Assembly (NCBI GenBank): GCA_000151295.1
Contig: GG745352.1
Coordinates: 12,716 to 76,715, forward strand
Reading direction: 5' to 3'
Source: Allomyces macrogynus ATCC 38327
Taxonomy: Eukaryota; Blastocladiomycota; Blastocladiomycetes; Blastocladiales; Blastocladiaceae
Length of the DNA stretch: 64,000 bases
Part shown: positions 21,742-32,253 of the stretch, in pieces
Layout: the number at the start of each line of letters is the position of its first letter
Numbering within the stretch: the stretch's first letter is position 1
Position numbers and translations under genes: made by a program
The notes under the pieces: model-generated
Databases searched by the model: none
The model's input: the letters and a program-made list of their open reading frames with translations, nothing else
Told to the model about the DNA's origin: nothing

Positions 21742-22133
21742 CTTGGTGTGCGTTGACGGTGCAGTTGAGCGTGCGGGTGCTGATCCGACGCGTCGGCGGT
21801 GCGTGGCGGTCCAGCGGGCGCGGGGATCGGAGCGTGTTTGCTGGATAGATAACTGATTCCTTGGCTATCCTCGCGAATGCGGGCCAATCGAGCAACTTGC
21901 CGCGAGTAATTTTATGGTCGTGGTTGCTGGAGATCGTTGTTCGCTCGATGTCGAGCTTGGATAACCGACTTCGGCGCGACGCGACGTGACCGTGTCGGTC
22001 GCCTGCCACAACCATCAGCCTGCTAGACTTGATTATTGTCCCTCGGCTCAAGCGGGTCGGCTCGGGTCTGTTCACTCCTGTTCACTCCCTCTCCATTCGA
22101 TTATCGACAACAGCTGCTCCACCACCAATACCA
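21742..22133. promoter_or_regulatory. Shared promoter region, VMA5 / PEX10
   Basis: These 392 bp between divergent start codons hold both 5' UTRs and promoters. There is no other gene. A repeated tcactcctgttcactccc-like word lies at about 22070-22090 just upstream of PEX10. Confidence 0.6.
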
Positions 22134-23337
22134 ATGAGCACACCGGCACCTCCAAGCAGCAGTCCACCGGCAAGCGCACCCAGCAATGCCGCCAGCACAA
22201 CCACCACCGCGGCGACTGCATCACCACCACCACCAGCCCCGACGGCGGCCCTCGTGCGCTTCCCGCTCGCCACACCGCCCGACGTGATCCGCGCCGCGCA
22301 AAAGGACGACTACTATGTCGCGATGCTGCGCAATTCCATGGCCGAAGTCGTCGCGTCAACACTCGGGTCGCGCGAGTACGCGCGGCTGAGCAAGTACCTC
22401 GGCACCGCTGCGTCTACCTTGTATTACGCCCTCACGACGGGCCTGGGCCAGTCGACTCTGGGTGAGGAGTACTGTGACATTGTTCCGACGACGGCGGATG
22501 CGAGTTCGGTGCCCGCGCGATGGGTAATTTTGCCATCACCGCGGGTTTGTGAATGTTTGGAGCGCAGGGCTGATACGGGATGTGACATATAGAGCCGGTT
22601 CCTGTTTGTCCTGTCTCAATCCGTGCTCCCAGCGTTCCTGCAGCACTGGCTCGCGGGCGCAACGCCCGGGTCGAAACGCGCGCACCTCGCGTCGGCCATT
22701 TCGTCGCTACTCCCGCTGCACTTGGCCGTATTCTATTTCACGGGCGCCTACTACACGCTCGCCAAGCGCATTAGCGGGATCCGATATGTACGCTGCCATT
22801 TTCTTCGACGGCAAACTGCGCCCTCTACGCTCTCCTCCTGACCGATCATGCATCACATAGCTCTCCCTCACGAAACCCACCGATGAGCAAGCCAACTTCT
22901 CGTACGCGCCGCTCGGCCGGCTCCTGCTCGTCCAGATCCTGACCACAGGTGGGCTCACCGCATATCGCGCGTGGCGTGCATGGCGTCGCGACCGCGCCGT
23001 GGCCAAGGCCGTGCTTGACGACGATTCCGTGCCGCTGCTGCTGGGCACCGAGAAAGTCGTACCAGCGGCGATTTCGACGACGCTGTTGCCGTACGAGAGC
23101 ACGGGCGACTGCGTACTGTGCATGTGTCCACGCGACGTGTCGACGGCGGGACCCTGCGGGCACTTGTTTTGCTGGACATGTGTATGCGAGTGGCTCAAGG
23201 AGAAGGTACGATTGTGGTTGGATTGGGGCAGGGGCGGTCGGCGAAAGACAAGACTGACGATGAACGACCTCTAGCCCGAGTGCCCGCTGTGCCGTACGCC
23301 GTGCTTCCACCGCGATCTAATTTGCGTGAATTACTAG
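22134..23337 (+). CDS. PEX10: Peroxisome biogenesis factor 10 (RING E3 ligase)
   Basis: PEX10 is part of the PEX2-PEX10-PEX12 ubiquitin ligase in the peroxisomal membrane, which recycles the import receptor PEX5. Exons 22134-22523, 22593-22787, 22861-23205 and 23275-23337 are all phase 0 (330 aa, normal for the family). After a Ser/Thr/Pro-rich N terminus, FPLATPPDVIRAAQKDDYYV and YYALTTGLGQSTLGEEYCDI are typical PEX10 motifs. SRFLFVLSQSVLPAFLQHWL and LLPLHLAVFYFTGAYYTLAK carry the membrane segments. The C-terminal RING reads CVLCMCPRDVSTAGPCGHLF, CWTCVCEWLKEK, PECPLCRTPC, with eight ligands present. The last intron splits the RING between EK and PEC. The protein ends ICVNY. Confidence 0.94.
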
Positions 23338-23798
23338 CCGTTCCGCGACGAACGGTGGGCGGACAACGCGCATTGGGCGATAGTGCGCCGTGCAAGGCGA
23401 TGCGCGATGCACATCATGAGTGAGGTTCAGAGGGCCGTTGCGACCCTGGGGTTCTTGGACAACATGCTCGTTTTGGATCCAATGTGGCCACTTTGCTTCG
23501 CGTGCTCGAGGTGGATCCGAAGGTAAGATCACATTGTCGTTTCTCTGCAACCCCCTTTTGACGAGGCGACAGAAAAGTTGGAAAAACAGAACCGCAATGT
23601 TGCAGGGATGCACATGGCACGGACTGTTAGGCCTTCACCTGCTGTGAATGAACTCACAGTGACGGGAAGCGACAGGTGTCGCCCATGGCGCAACTGGTGG
23701 AGAACGTTGGCATGAACGAGAGAATGCATTTGCAAATCAACAAAGCTGCACGAAAGGCGCGCCCATCAAGCATCCAGCGACCGCAGCTCGCACGGTCC
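23338..23798. other. Gene-free convergent region
   Basis: About 460 bp lie between PEX10 and the NmrA-like relic. Nothing recognisable was seen. Confidence 0.5.
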
Positions 23799-24560
23799 TC
23801 AAGCGGCCAAAATCAACTCCTCAATCGTCGACCGCTCATAATCGGGCACTTCCCAGACATCTGACCCGACCGTGAACGCGTCGGTTCCCCACTTCTTGCG
23901 CAGCAACGGCGCGAGCGCAAAGTCACTCGTGGCAATCTCGGCATCCACGTCGTGCAACGACTGCACCGTGACTTTAGGCGTGACCCCGCCGTGTTTCTTG
24001 GTGAGCGCCACAATAATCTGGTCGCCGTTCGCGACCACTTCGGCCAAGGCAATCGTGCGCCCGACCAACTGGTCAACGGGCGTCGTGGCCAAGATCGACG
24101 CGTAACCAGCGCCAACGTACTTGGTGGAGCTGAGCGTAATCGAGTGTGTGCGTGCGTCGCCCACGAGATTGAGCGTGTTGTTCTTGACGTCGATCCCCAT
24201 GAACGGTGAGTCGAGGCAGCACTCGACAAACCCGCCGTGAATGAACATCGTGTGCAGCACATTGCCCGCGGTCAGGGCTTCCTCGACCTGGTACTTGGTC
24301 TCCAGCAGGCTCGGGGCCGTCTTGCGCTCGGTCGCCGTGGACAGGATCCCAAAGTCGGACGGCACAAACAGTTTCACGCCGGCGGCCTTGATGGCCGGAA
24401 TCCACGCGATTTGGTCGAGAATCCCCGGCACGCCGACAGTCGAGATGAGAATGTCGACACCGTGCAGAGCCGCCGTGAGTGCGGCCACGTCGTTCAGGTC
24501 GACTTACACGGCCTCGGCGTTCGCGGGCAGGTCGGTCGCGGTTGAGCCGCGACGGTACAG
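23799..24560 (-). pseudogene. NmrA-like / isoflavone-reductase-type oxidoreductase, 5'-truncated
   Basis: The reading frame 24488-23799 encodes the body of an NmrA-like NAD(P)-binding protein: LHGVDILISTVGVPGILDQI, AIKAAGVKLFVPSDFGI, KYQVEEALTAGN and FIHGGFVECCLDSPFMGIDV. The frame continues upstream with KHVKVLYRRGSTATDLPANA, then meets an in-frame TAA at about 24503-24505 before DLNDVAALTAAL. The expected N-terminal Rossmann GxxGxxG strand is not found in any frame within 150 bp upstream, and no ATG lies in a useful position. The C terminus is intact (VPDYERSTIEELILAA). It is most likely a truncated relic, although a missed upstream exon cannot be excluded. Confidence 0.65.
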
Positions 24561-25684
24561 GACCTTGACGTGCTTGGCGGGCGACGCAGGTGGGGTGGAG
24601 AGACGAGCTGGAGATGCGAGCAGGCTGGTCTGGTGATGGATATTCAGGGCCGGCGGGGGTGGTCAGCTTTTATCAACAACGCGTCTAGCATGATGGACAC
24701 TTGATCATGGACTATTAAGTCGCGTTGTGAGGTGTCCACCCTCTGAATGGGCAGCACGGCCGCGCGAGATGGCGGAAGATCCGTAATTCGCTGTGTGACC
24801 AGGAATAGCGGCAAATAGGACTATCTCTCTGACATGGGAGATGGTGGTAAGGGGGGGGGGGGGGGGCAAGAAGCGTAAGACTCTTTACGTGTGCCATGGC
24901 GTTTGCAATAAAGAGTGGAAAATTAACCGCGAAGAGCGCTGCGAAGGCAGCTCTTACTAAGACACACACTTCCGGGTGAACAGCCTTCTGTCAGAGTGCT
25001 GGTATGCATCGCAAGGCAGATCCACTCGGTCAGCCAGCGTCAGTCAGTCAGCGTGAACTCGCCGCGATAGGGGCATCATCTAACGACGCGACCAATCGCC
25101 GCCAAGCTCAACCAAGCATATCCGCTCCTCCTTCCACCACATCACCGCGAACCGTTTGTGTTCCTTCTGGGCAGAGGACACTCGAGAGGAATCCTGATCT
25201 TCGAATTGATCGTGTGCGGTAGATTTGCTCAGGTGGTACTACTTATCACGTCAGCTGCATCAACACGAGGTTGCGTGCTCAGCCACCCGATCATTCTCCA
25301 CTTTCTCCAACGCCTCGGCCACTTAGGTCGTCGGCAAGCTGTCCTCTGCTCACCCTTTTCGAGACGACCATCGTCGACTCAAGTGGCAGAATTGCTTTTG
25401 AGGCCGCTGCGATTATAAGGCCCGCGAATCCGAGGACCGCGACCATAACCGCGAGTAACACGAAACGATACTCAGAGTACATCAGGAACCCGAGCCAGTT
25501 TGCCAACGGATAGACCGGATTGTCGTTGCTCAACCATTTCCTGGACCGACCGCAACCGGCGCATTTCAGCAGCATCGCAGTGTCCGCGACACTGTCCACC
25601 CGCGCCCGATCCAATCATTTGCACGGTGCACCCGTTCCTCGCACTCGTTCTGCAGCGATCCCAGTCGACGTCCATCTCTTCGTA
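24561..25684. other. Gene-free stretch with poly(G)
   Basis: About 1.1 kb with only short, unsupported ORFs. It contains a G16 run at 24851-24866 and presumably the ChaC promoter. Confidence 0.5.
24851..24866. repeat. Poly(G) tract, 16 bp
   Basis: An uninterrupted G16 in intergenic DNA. Confidence 0.95.
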
Positions 25685-26880
25685 ATGGCCGGCAAACCGG
25701 GCGTGTGGATTTTTGGTTACGGGAGTCTGATCTGGAAGGTGGACTTCCCCGTCGTCGACCGGTTCGTTCGGTTTCGTGTTTTTTGCCATGTCTACTGGGG
25801 CCCTGCGCTGATTCAGACCCCTCTTTCGACCATATTTAGTGTACCGGGCCTGATCAGAGGTATGTATTTGCCTCGTGGATGAACAAGTGCGATTGTTCCG
25901 CACTATGCTCACCTTGCCGTGTGTGCGCGTCGCGATGCGAATCATGCCCAAGGCTTCGTCCGTCGGTTTTGGCAAGGTGCGCACGCCGCATGTCCCGAAT
26001 CGCCGCTTCCAGTCGCCCTGATCGATCAATCTCTCGTTTCAAGGGAGTCACGACCACCGCGGCGTTCCCGGCGCACCTGGCCGCGTTGTGACGCTGATTC
26101 CGCTCGACGAGTGGAAGGAAATGAAGGACGAGGTGCGTGCTTTGTCTTCTCCCTCCTCCCGCTGTACGCCGACCATTTTCCTGACCTTGAGTTTGGTGTG
26201 TTTATCGCCGCCTCTAGCATCGCGCAGCCGAGGATTGCGTGACGTGGGGCATGGCATACCGTTTGCCCGAAGACCAGGTCGACCAGGTGCTTGCGCACCT
26301 CAGGCACCGCGAAAAGGTGCGACTGGCGGCGCGTTTGCCGTGAAGAGGACATGCGGGAAGCTCACGCCGCCGACGTTCCGTAGGACGGGTACACGGAGCA
26401 CCTGGTCGACATTTTCCAGCACCAGGCCGACACGGAGCCGATCATTTTCAAGGTGCGCACACATTGCTGGCACTGGACGGAGCGATTGAACTGTACTCAC
26501 CCCGTTCTCTCCACCGTTTTGCAGGCGATTTGCTTCATCGGCACGACCAAGAACTCGTCGTTCCACGGGTACAAGCCGCTGAACGAGCTCGCACAGCAGA
26601 TCGCAACGGCCAGGGGTACGTCGAATCGCCATGTCTCGCGCGCCGACTCTTTGGAGAATGATTACTGACTTTCCCGTCCACGCTAGGTCCGTCCGGTCCC
26701 AATGACGAGTACCTGCTCAACCTGGCGCACGCCATGCACGAGCTGGCACCTGAAGCCGTCGACCACCACCTGTACGAGCTCGAGGCGCGCGTCCTGTCGC
26801 TGCGGCGTACCAATGAGAGCGGGAGCGCTGATGCTGCTTGCCCGGCGGCGGCGGCCGCCAGCATCAGCAGCTTGAGCTAA
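25685..26880 (+). CDS. ChaC-family glutathione-specific gamma-glutamylcyclotransferase
   Basis: ChaC enzymes cleave glutathione to 5-oxoproline and Cys-Gly in the cytosol. Eight exons restore the family sequence in phase: 25685-25761, 25840-25859 (20 nt), 25953-25976 (24 nt), 26044-26132, 26233-26316, 26384-26452, 26525-26615 and 26687-26880. The product begins MAGKPGVWIFGYGSLIWK, which holds the substrate-binding YGSL loop, and continues with DFPVVDRVPGLIRGFVRRFW, QGSHDHRGVPGAPGRVVTLI and VTWGMAYRLPED. The HREK motif carries the expected catalytic Glu. DGYTEHLVDIF, YKPLNELAQQIATARGPSGP and NDEYLLNLAHAM follow. An Ala/Ser-rich tail ends the protein. The two micro-exons are supported by exact restoration of the conserved motif. 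Its stop is about 100 bp from that of the convergent TFB5 gene. Confidence 0.9.
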
Positions 26881-26981
26881 CTGACATTTTGTGCTGTATC
26901 TCTTTCTCTGCTGTGGTCGCTCACCTGGCTGCGCGTGTTTGGTAAACATATATGAATCCTGTATTTACAAATCCTCTGCAA

Positions 26982-27450
26982 TCACCCCCGACCACGCCCA
27001 CGACCACGGAACCGAGCTGCCACAGGGTTATTCATCGACCGCGGCTTGCGCGACTCGTCGAGCTGCGCGTTGATGGTGGAGCGAACATCGCGCAGGACGT
27101 CGTCGGACCCGACCAAGAACAGGTGCGTGTCATCGAGGTCCTCGAGCACGAAACCGGGGTACCCAGGCCGCTCCTGCTTGCGACGCTCATTGAGCATCAG
27201 CACAATCTGGATTTGGGTGAAGAGCGTTGAGAATGAGATAGTTGAGAATGAATAGAGAATGAGCGGGAGAAGATGGCGCGCACCTGCTTCACCGTCGAGT
27301 CGCTGACGAGTAGACAAGCAAGCGTTCAGGTCAGTTCAATTCATTCAAACGACAAGCTACGCTCCCACCACCACCAGCGGGCTCATCAAAATGGCGAGAA
27401 AGTGCGACTACTCACCATTCCAAGAGGATGCCAGGCTGCGTCTTGGGCAT
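26982..27450 (-). CDS. TFB5: TFIIH subunit TFB5 / GTF2H5 (TTDA)
   Basis: TFB5 stabilises the TFIIH core through subunit TFB2 and is needed for nucleotide excision repair. Exons are 27416-27450 (35 nt), 27284-27302 (19 nt) and 26982-27206; phases agree and give 92 aa. The spliced start MPKTQPGILLECDSTVKQIV matches the family pattern G(V/I)L(I/L)ECD..(M/V)KQ, and FVLEDLDDTHLFLVGSDDVL matches the conserved DDTH core. The C terminus adds a short RG-rich tail (FRGRGRGRG) that is not usual for this family. The 19-nt second exon is required to rebuild ECD..VKQ. The first ATG compatible with this splice pattern was taken as start. Confidence 0.88.
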
Positions 27451-27789
27451 TTTGCAAGTGGCGAACAAAGAAAAGAGGGTGAAAGTCGCCGACTTGATTC
27501 TGGTCATGATCACGGAGATCTGAGTCATTGGCTCTGGCATGGACATTTTTTTCATATTTCCCAGCCCCATCTCTCTGCCGCCACCTTCAATCGTCGAGAA
27601 GCCGACAAAATGACCGAGCCAAGTGACCATGGGCGCTCGCACTTGCTGCAAATAGTAAAATCGAATGGATCATGCTTGCTTCTTGAGCCGAGGGTTGTTT
27701 GCCGCGATGGCCGGCAAACCGAAGAGAATCGAACCGGCATCTCCAACCGGCGCTTTCTCTCCGCCCGTTGCTCAACAAAACACGCGCAA
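27451..27789. promoter_or_regulatory. Divergent intergenic region, TFB5 / dehydrogenase
   Basis: About 340 bp. This space is too small, and lacks the motifs, for the N-terminal domain the neighbouring dehydrogenase should have. Confidence 0.5.
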
Positions 27790-28923
27790 CTGGACATCAA
27801 ATTGCGTTTCCATTGGGAGGCGCCAAGGGCTGCATGGCGCGCAACTCCGGCACCGGCCTCTCCCCCACCGACGACGCCGCCGCGCGCCAAGTCGTCTTCG
27901 AGGAATACGGTGAGTTTATCACGCAGCTCAAGGGCTGCTTCGTGACCGCAGGCGACGCCGGCGTCAACCGGCCCGACATGATCCACCTCTACTCGCGCGC
28001 ACGGTTCGCGACCACGATCCCGCGCTCCCTCGGCGGGTCCGGCAGCCCCGCACCGCCGACGGCGCGCGGTGTTCTGCGCGGACTCGAGGCCGCGTTCACG
28101 TTCCTCGCCGAGCAGGGCGGGATGGACGCGAAGATGGGGCCCGAGTTATTGCGCAAAGCCACGGTGCTCGTGCAAGGGTTCGGGCATGTCGGGTCGCATC
28201 TCGTGCATGACCTGGTGCCCCTCGCGGGCGTCAATAAGGTGGTGGTCGCTCACGTTGAGGTGGAGGAGCTGTTGCCCGGAATCGATCGAGTCAAGGCGTA
28301 CCCGGCGGACCGCGTCGAGTTTGTGAGTGTGCCACGCGGCGACCACATGGTACTCACGATGCTGGGCGTGGATGCCGTGTGCCCGTGCGCGACGGGCGGG
28401 GGGTTGAACAACGAGACGGTGTCCAAGATCCAGGCTAAGATTGTGTGTGGCGCGGCCAACAACCAGCTACTGGGTACGCTGATTTTTGTTCGGCCAAGGT
28501 TGATGCATCGATCGAGTGTTGAGTCTCACGCAAGCGCCTCCCTGTATAAATGTCAAGACAACCGCCCACGCCCTCGCCACGCGCGGCATCATCTATGTGC
28601 CCGACTTCCTCGTCAACCGTATGGACATCGTGCACTGCGCCAATGAGGCCGCGGGTTACATTGTGCCCGATGACGACCTCCTGCTCCGCCATCTCGGGTA
28701 CGACTGGGAGCAGTCGATTTACAACACGACGCTGCGTGTCCTGCGCACGGCGACCGTGGCCCGCGACACGACGCAAGCGATTGCGTTGCGCGAGGCCGAT
28801 GCGCGCATGAAGGAGCTGCACCCGATTTGGGGCCACCGCGGCGCCAAGATCATTGCCTGGTTGGTGCATGGGGACGATTGGGTGCGTTATGTGCAGGGTG
28901 AGGGGATGGTTGACGAGGAGTGA
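27790..28923 (+). CDS. Glu/Leu/Phe/Val dehydrogenase family protein, N-terminally incomplete and frame-disrupted
   Basis: The locus encodes most of an amino-acid dehydrogenase of the leucine-dehydrogenase type (NAD-dependent oxidative deamination). Motifs in order: FPLGGAKG (catalytic-Lys loop), FITQLKGCFVTAGDAGVNRP (with the catalytic Asp), GSGSPAPPTARGVLRGLEAA, VLVQGFGHVGSHLV (Rossmann G-x-G-x2-G), CPCATGGGLNNETVSKIQAK and IVCGAANNQLL. A second exon, 28558-28923, encodes ALATRGIIYVPDFLVN and ANEAAGYIVPDD. The first 60 or so residues of the family are missing. Just upstream, HAQLDIK is in a different frame from FPLGGAKG, so one base seems lost near 27810. The obvious donor after NNQLL does not match the phase of the next exon. 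The only nearby in-frame ATG is 27834. It could be a decaying gene or one damaged by sequence errors. Confidence 0.65.
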
Positions 28924-29508
28924 GAGATGTTGGGAGGTTGTGAGTTGCATGTTGAGAAGCGATATGGGTGTGTTTATTGTTGGACGAAGAGTGGGCAGCA
29001 ATCGACAACGATCCACGTCGTCAACAAACGAATGATCGGACCAAGTTTTGGCCAGAAGACAAGTTTGGAACGAAGCTGCCTGCACACAGAAGCGCCATAA
29101 CACTTAACCCTCCTGCTGAGTAGAGAACAGCTGCATGGATCGTGAGAGTAACGCAGTGAATAACGATCAAGCAAAGACACCAGTTTCATAGAAAGGTCCA
29201 ATGAAGGAGGGTAAGTATTTACATACACAACTTTCAAAAGTCTCTTTGCCCGTTTTTTCTCTTCACGTTGCAAACTCTGGAGGTTTGCGATACATTTTGC
29301 ATCCGTCCACCAGCTCCACCCACGCTCCCCACCAAATACAAAATAATGGCCACGCCCGGCCGAATTGCGGCCATGGCAATAGACCGTACTTGGCGAGTGG
29401 GCAAGACAACGCCAGGAAGATTACGATCAGGGACAGGCGGGGCGCTGATAAACTTCCGCGCCGTGGTTGCTGGAGGATCTGAACTGGCCTTCAGATGTGA
29501 CCATAGCC
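28924..29508. other. Gene-free stretch
   Basis: No domain-bearing frame. A short ORF from ATG 29345 (MATPGRIAAMAIDRTW) could be an upstream exon of the next hypothetical gene, but no convincing splice pair was found. Confidence 0.35.
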
Positions 29509-29877
29509 ATGGGCAGCGACGACAGAACGGGTGAGGAACGGCCCATTTTCGGCAGCAACGATACTGGTCGCGACCGAAAGCCACCAGGGGTTATGGAAGC
29601 GGTCCACTTTGTGCCAAGTTTGACGTCGAGGCGAAGTGAGACAAGGGCGTTGCTTTGCTCGTTCGTTGGCGAGCTTCTCATCGAGTCGGCGCGCGGCACC
29701 GTGGTGACGAGTCGTCCGACGGTGCGGCCCACGGTGGACCAGGACCGCGCCCTTGCTCTGATTCGGGCCTTGCAGCAGCGCATTGCTGAAATGCGGGTGG
29801 ATCCGACGGATACGATCGGGGTCGACGGGTGCAAACATTTGGTCGAGGTGTATCGCAAGATGCGGATTGTGTCGTGA
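29509..29877 (+). CDS. Hypothetical protein, 122 aa
   Basis: An open frame starts at ATG 29509 (MGSDDRTGEERPIF). Its C-terminal part (LLCSFVGELLIESARGTVVT, ALALIRALQQRIAEM, HLVEVYRKMRIVS) looks like a folded helical segment with the codon bias of neighbouring genes. No family was recognised. It may be the last exon of a longer gene. Confidence is low. Confidence 0.3.
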   Translation: MGSDDRTGEERPIFGSNDTGRDRKPPGVMEAVHFVPSLTSRRSETRALLCSFVGELLIESARGTVVTSRPTVRPTVDQDRALALIRALQQRIAEMRVDPTDTIGVDGCKHLVEVYRKMRIVS

Positions 29878-31551
29878 GAGTTGGATCGCGCTGTCTGCGG
29901 GATGTGCCTGTATTCGCTTGTCCGGATGGAATGTCGAAATGTGTTGAATTCAGTCGCATCGTGGTGGTTGGAGTCGCGTGCTGTTGTGTTGTGAGCCTCT
30001 CTGCAGGTATCCAATCCGCGTGCGGTCTTTGCATCCCGTTAACCAATACAAGGCCGCAAAGAAAAGAAATAAAAAACAAACGTTATGCCTGGTCACGCTA
30101 CGTTGCGGTGGCATCTGACACTGATTCGACAGCACGAAATAGTGGAAACGCACCGACCAAACGCGACATTTGTCCGAGAACTATTCTTGCGGAATTAGGA
30201 TGTAAACCTGGATCCGAGACACTGCACAGCACAAGGACATGATTCCAATAGGCAGAACATGGAGCAGGTCACAGCGCAAGCCAAGAAATGATCTCTGAGA
30301 GCCTATGAACGACGTACGAACTGGCTTCAATTTGTACTGGAGAATCGTCGACGCAACGGCACACAATGTCGCGGCCAGGTCGCTAAAAGACTCGAACGCG
30401 AGTCCAACCGAAACAAAAGCAAGATCTGGCCAAGCTTCATAACGATACTTGGAGCTGGCGCTGCGCGCCCAACATAGTCTCTAGTTGTACTATTGTGTCG
30501 ATTGCAATTGTAGCACTTGATTGAGGAACTTGCACAAAAAGCATGTCCTGGCTGTCACGACCAGCAAGAGAAAATACAGTGGAGGAAGGAAGGAGGCAAT
30601 GCGCCCTGAAACTCATGTCTGATTACGTCTGCCCATGTTCTCATCTCAGACAAAACGTTACTGCAACGTGGTTGCTCCTTGAAATGCATGAGCCTTGGAT
30701 TAGCTCCTGTGATTCTAGGCAAGCATTGTGCTGCTGTCGCGCCAGCGATCCAGCACGCTATCGTCAAAGCCTGGGCAAGCTTACTTCAGGCGACAGCAGT
30801 CGCAAAATGCCAGACAACATGCAGGGGTGATGCGCAGCGACCAGTCATCAATTTGCAATGGTGCGACCTCTTCCAAGGAACTGGCGCAGAGACAAGGCGC
30901 TCCAAACAGTCGGTAATAAGGCGAGTTTTAGCATCGTTGTTGGAGATATTGAGCTTGCGAGCATCCTCGCTGAGTGACGAGGGCGCTTGTCATGGGACTG
31001 GCGATGCGTGGCTGGCAATGTGTCGGCTTGGAGGAAGGTTCGGCAGCATTCTGTTGTTGAATCTGAGCGGGTTGCTGCCGCTGATTCCGAGTCACCATCC
31101 ACGCCGGCTGGAACATTGTCCTCGCACAACCCGGTTCATTTGTCGAGCTCTATCTGGTGCGAGTAGCTGCAGGAGCTTTGGCGAGGTGGATGTGCGTACC
31201 GTATGTGAGGGTGGGATAGAAGGAAACTAAAACTTGAGCTGCGCATAAAGGTTTGATGCAGCAAGGGCGAGGTGGATCAAGTCAAAGCGGTTCCCATACT
31301 GATCAGGAACGGCCAGGTACTCAGCGATTCGAAGAGCAAACGTCAAAGGCCAACTGGTCGTGCATCGTGTTGCGGTAGGTTGTTAGTCATGGTACTTTGT
31401 AGAACGAGAGCAAACCAGGTGGGCCAGCAATAGCGATCCCTTGTGAATATCACTCAAAGCTGGGCAAGAACTTTGACATAAAGCGCTGCACGCAAAACCG
31501 ACATCCTCACAAATTTCAGCAGTTCACACCCAAGAAATCTATCGTTCACAC
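29878..31551. other. Gene-free stretch
   Basis: About 1.7 kb of lower-GC sequence. The longest frame (30679-31230, plus) is Cys/Arg-rich with no domain and was not accepted. No RNA gene was identified. Confidence 0.4.
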
Positions 31552-32000
31552 TCAATCCCACAACACCTTGCGCTTTTGCTTGTCGAGCCGTTTCCTCTCG
31601 TTCTTGGTGGCTTTCTCCTCGAGCTGCTCGGCGCGCGCCATGGCCTTTTCCAGCTGCGCCGACTGCTTCTTGCCGCCCTTCTTTTTCATCGGCGTCGTCT
31701 TCTTGACCTTGGTGAGGTCGGCCGCCTCGTCCATCGTCTCGTCGCGCGTGATCTTGACGACTGAGGTGTCCTCGCGGAGCGGTGCCGCGCCGCCCTTGGC
31801 CTTGCCCGCGCCGGGTACGGGTGCCGACTTGTCCCATGGGTTCACGGGCTTGTAAACGACTAGAATTTGCCGGTTTCTGGTCAGATTCGGTCGTGATGCC
31901 GTGATGGGGGGTTGCTGGTCGGTGTATGGTCCGAAATGCATGCCGGGCCATTGCGGGTGCGTGTCGCCTTACTTTGCGCCTTTTGCTTGGCCTTGCCCAT
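31552..32000 (-). CDS. Small Lys-rich protein, possibly ALB1-like nucleolar factor
   Basis: Two exons, 31973-32000 and 31552-31859, join in phase (111 aa). The product starts MGKAKQKAQIVYKPVNPWDK, has a central SVVKITRDETMDEAADLTKV, and ends in a charged helix: QLEKAMARAEQLEEKATKNE, then RKRLDKQKRKVLWD. The extreme C terminus (basic helix ending in Trp) recalls the ALB1 family of 60S-biogenesis factors, but that similarity is weak and from memory. The composition suggests a nuclear or nucleolar protein. The gene is divergent from the dynein light chain, with 253 bp between starts. Confidence 0.6.
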
Positions 32001-32253
32001 GGTGTCGGTTCTATATTTTGGTGCCTGATTGGCTGGCGTTCGCGCCGTCGAAGCAAGAAAAGTGCGAGCAAGAGCAAGAGCGGCAAGGTGCGGGACAGTC
32101 ATGTGGCGACGTGTGACAGATCACCATGGCCGGTGCGAGACGTGCTCTTTTTGACGTTGTCAAGCTGTCGGTTACGTCAACGACGTCGACGCCGCCACTC
32201 CTGCCGTCTTTTGGATTTTCTGCACTACAACTTGCCGCAACAACATTTCCAAA

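Noticed and set aside
30679..31230. 183-codon plus-strand ORF
   Set aside because: Low-complexity, Cys/Arg-rich translation without domain or splice support; the opposite strand is equally open.
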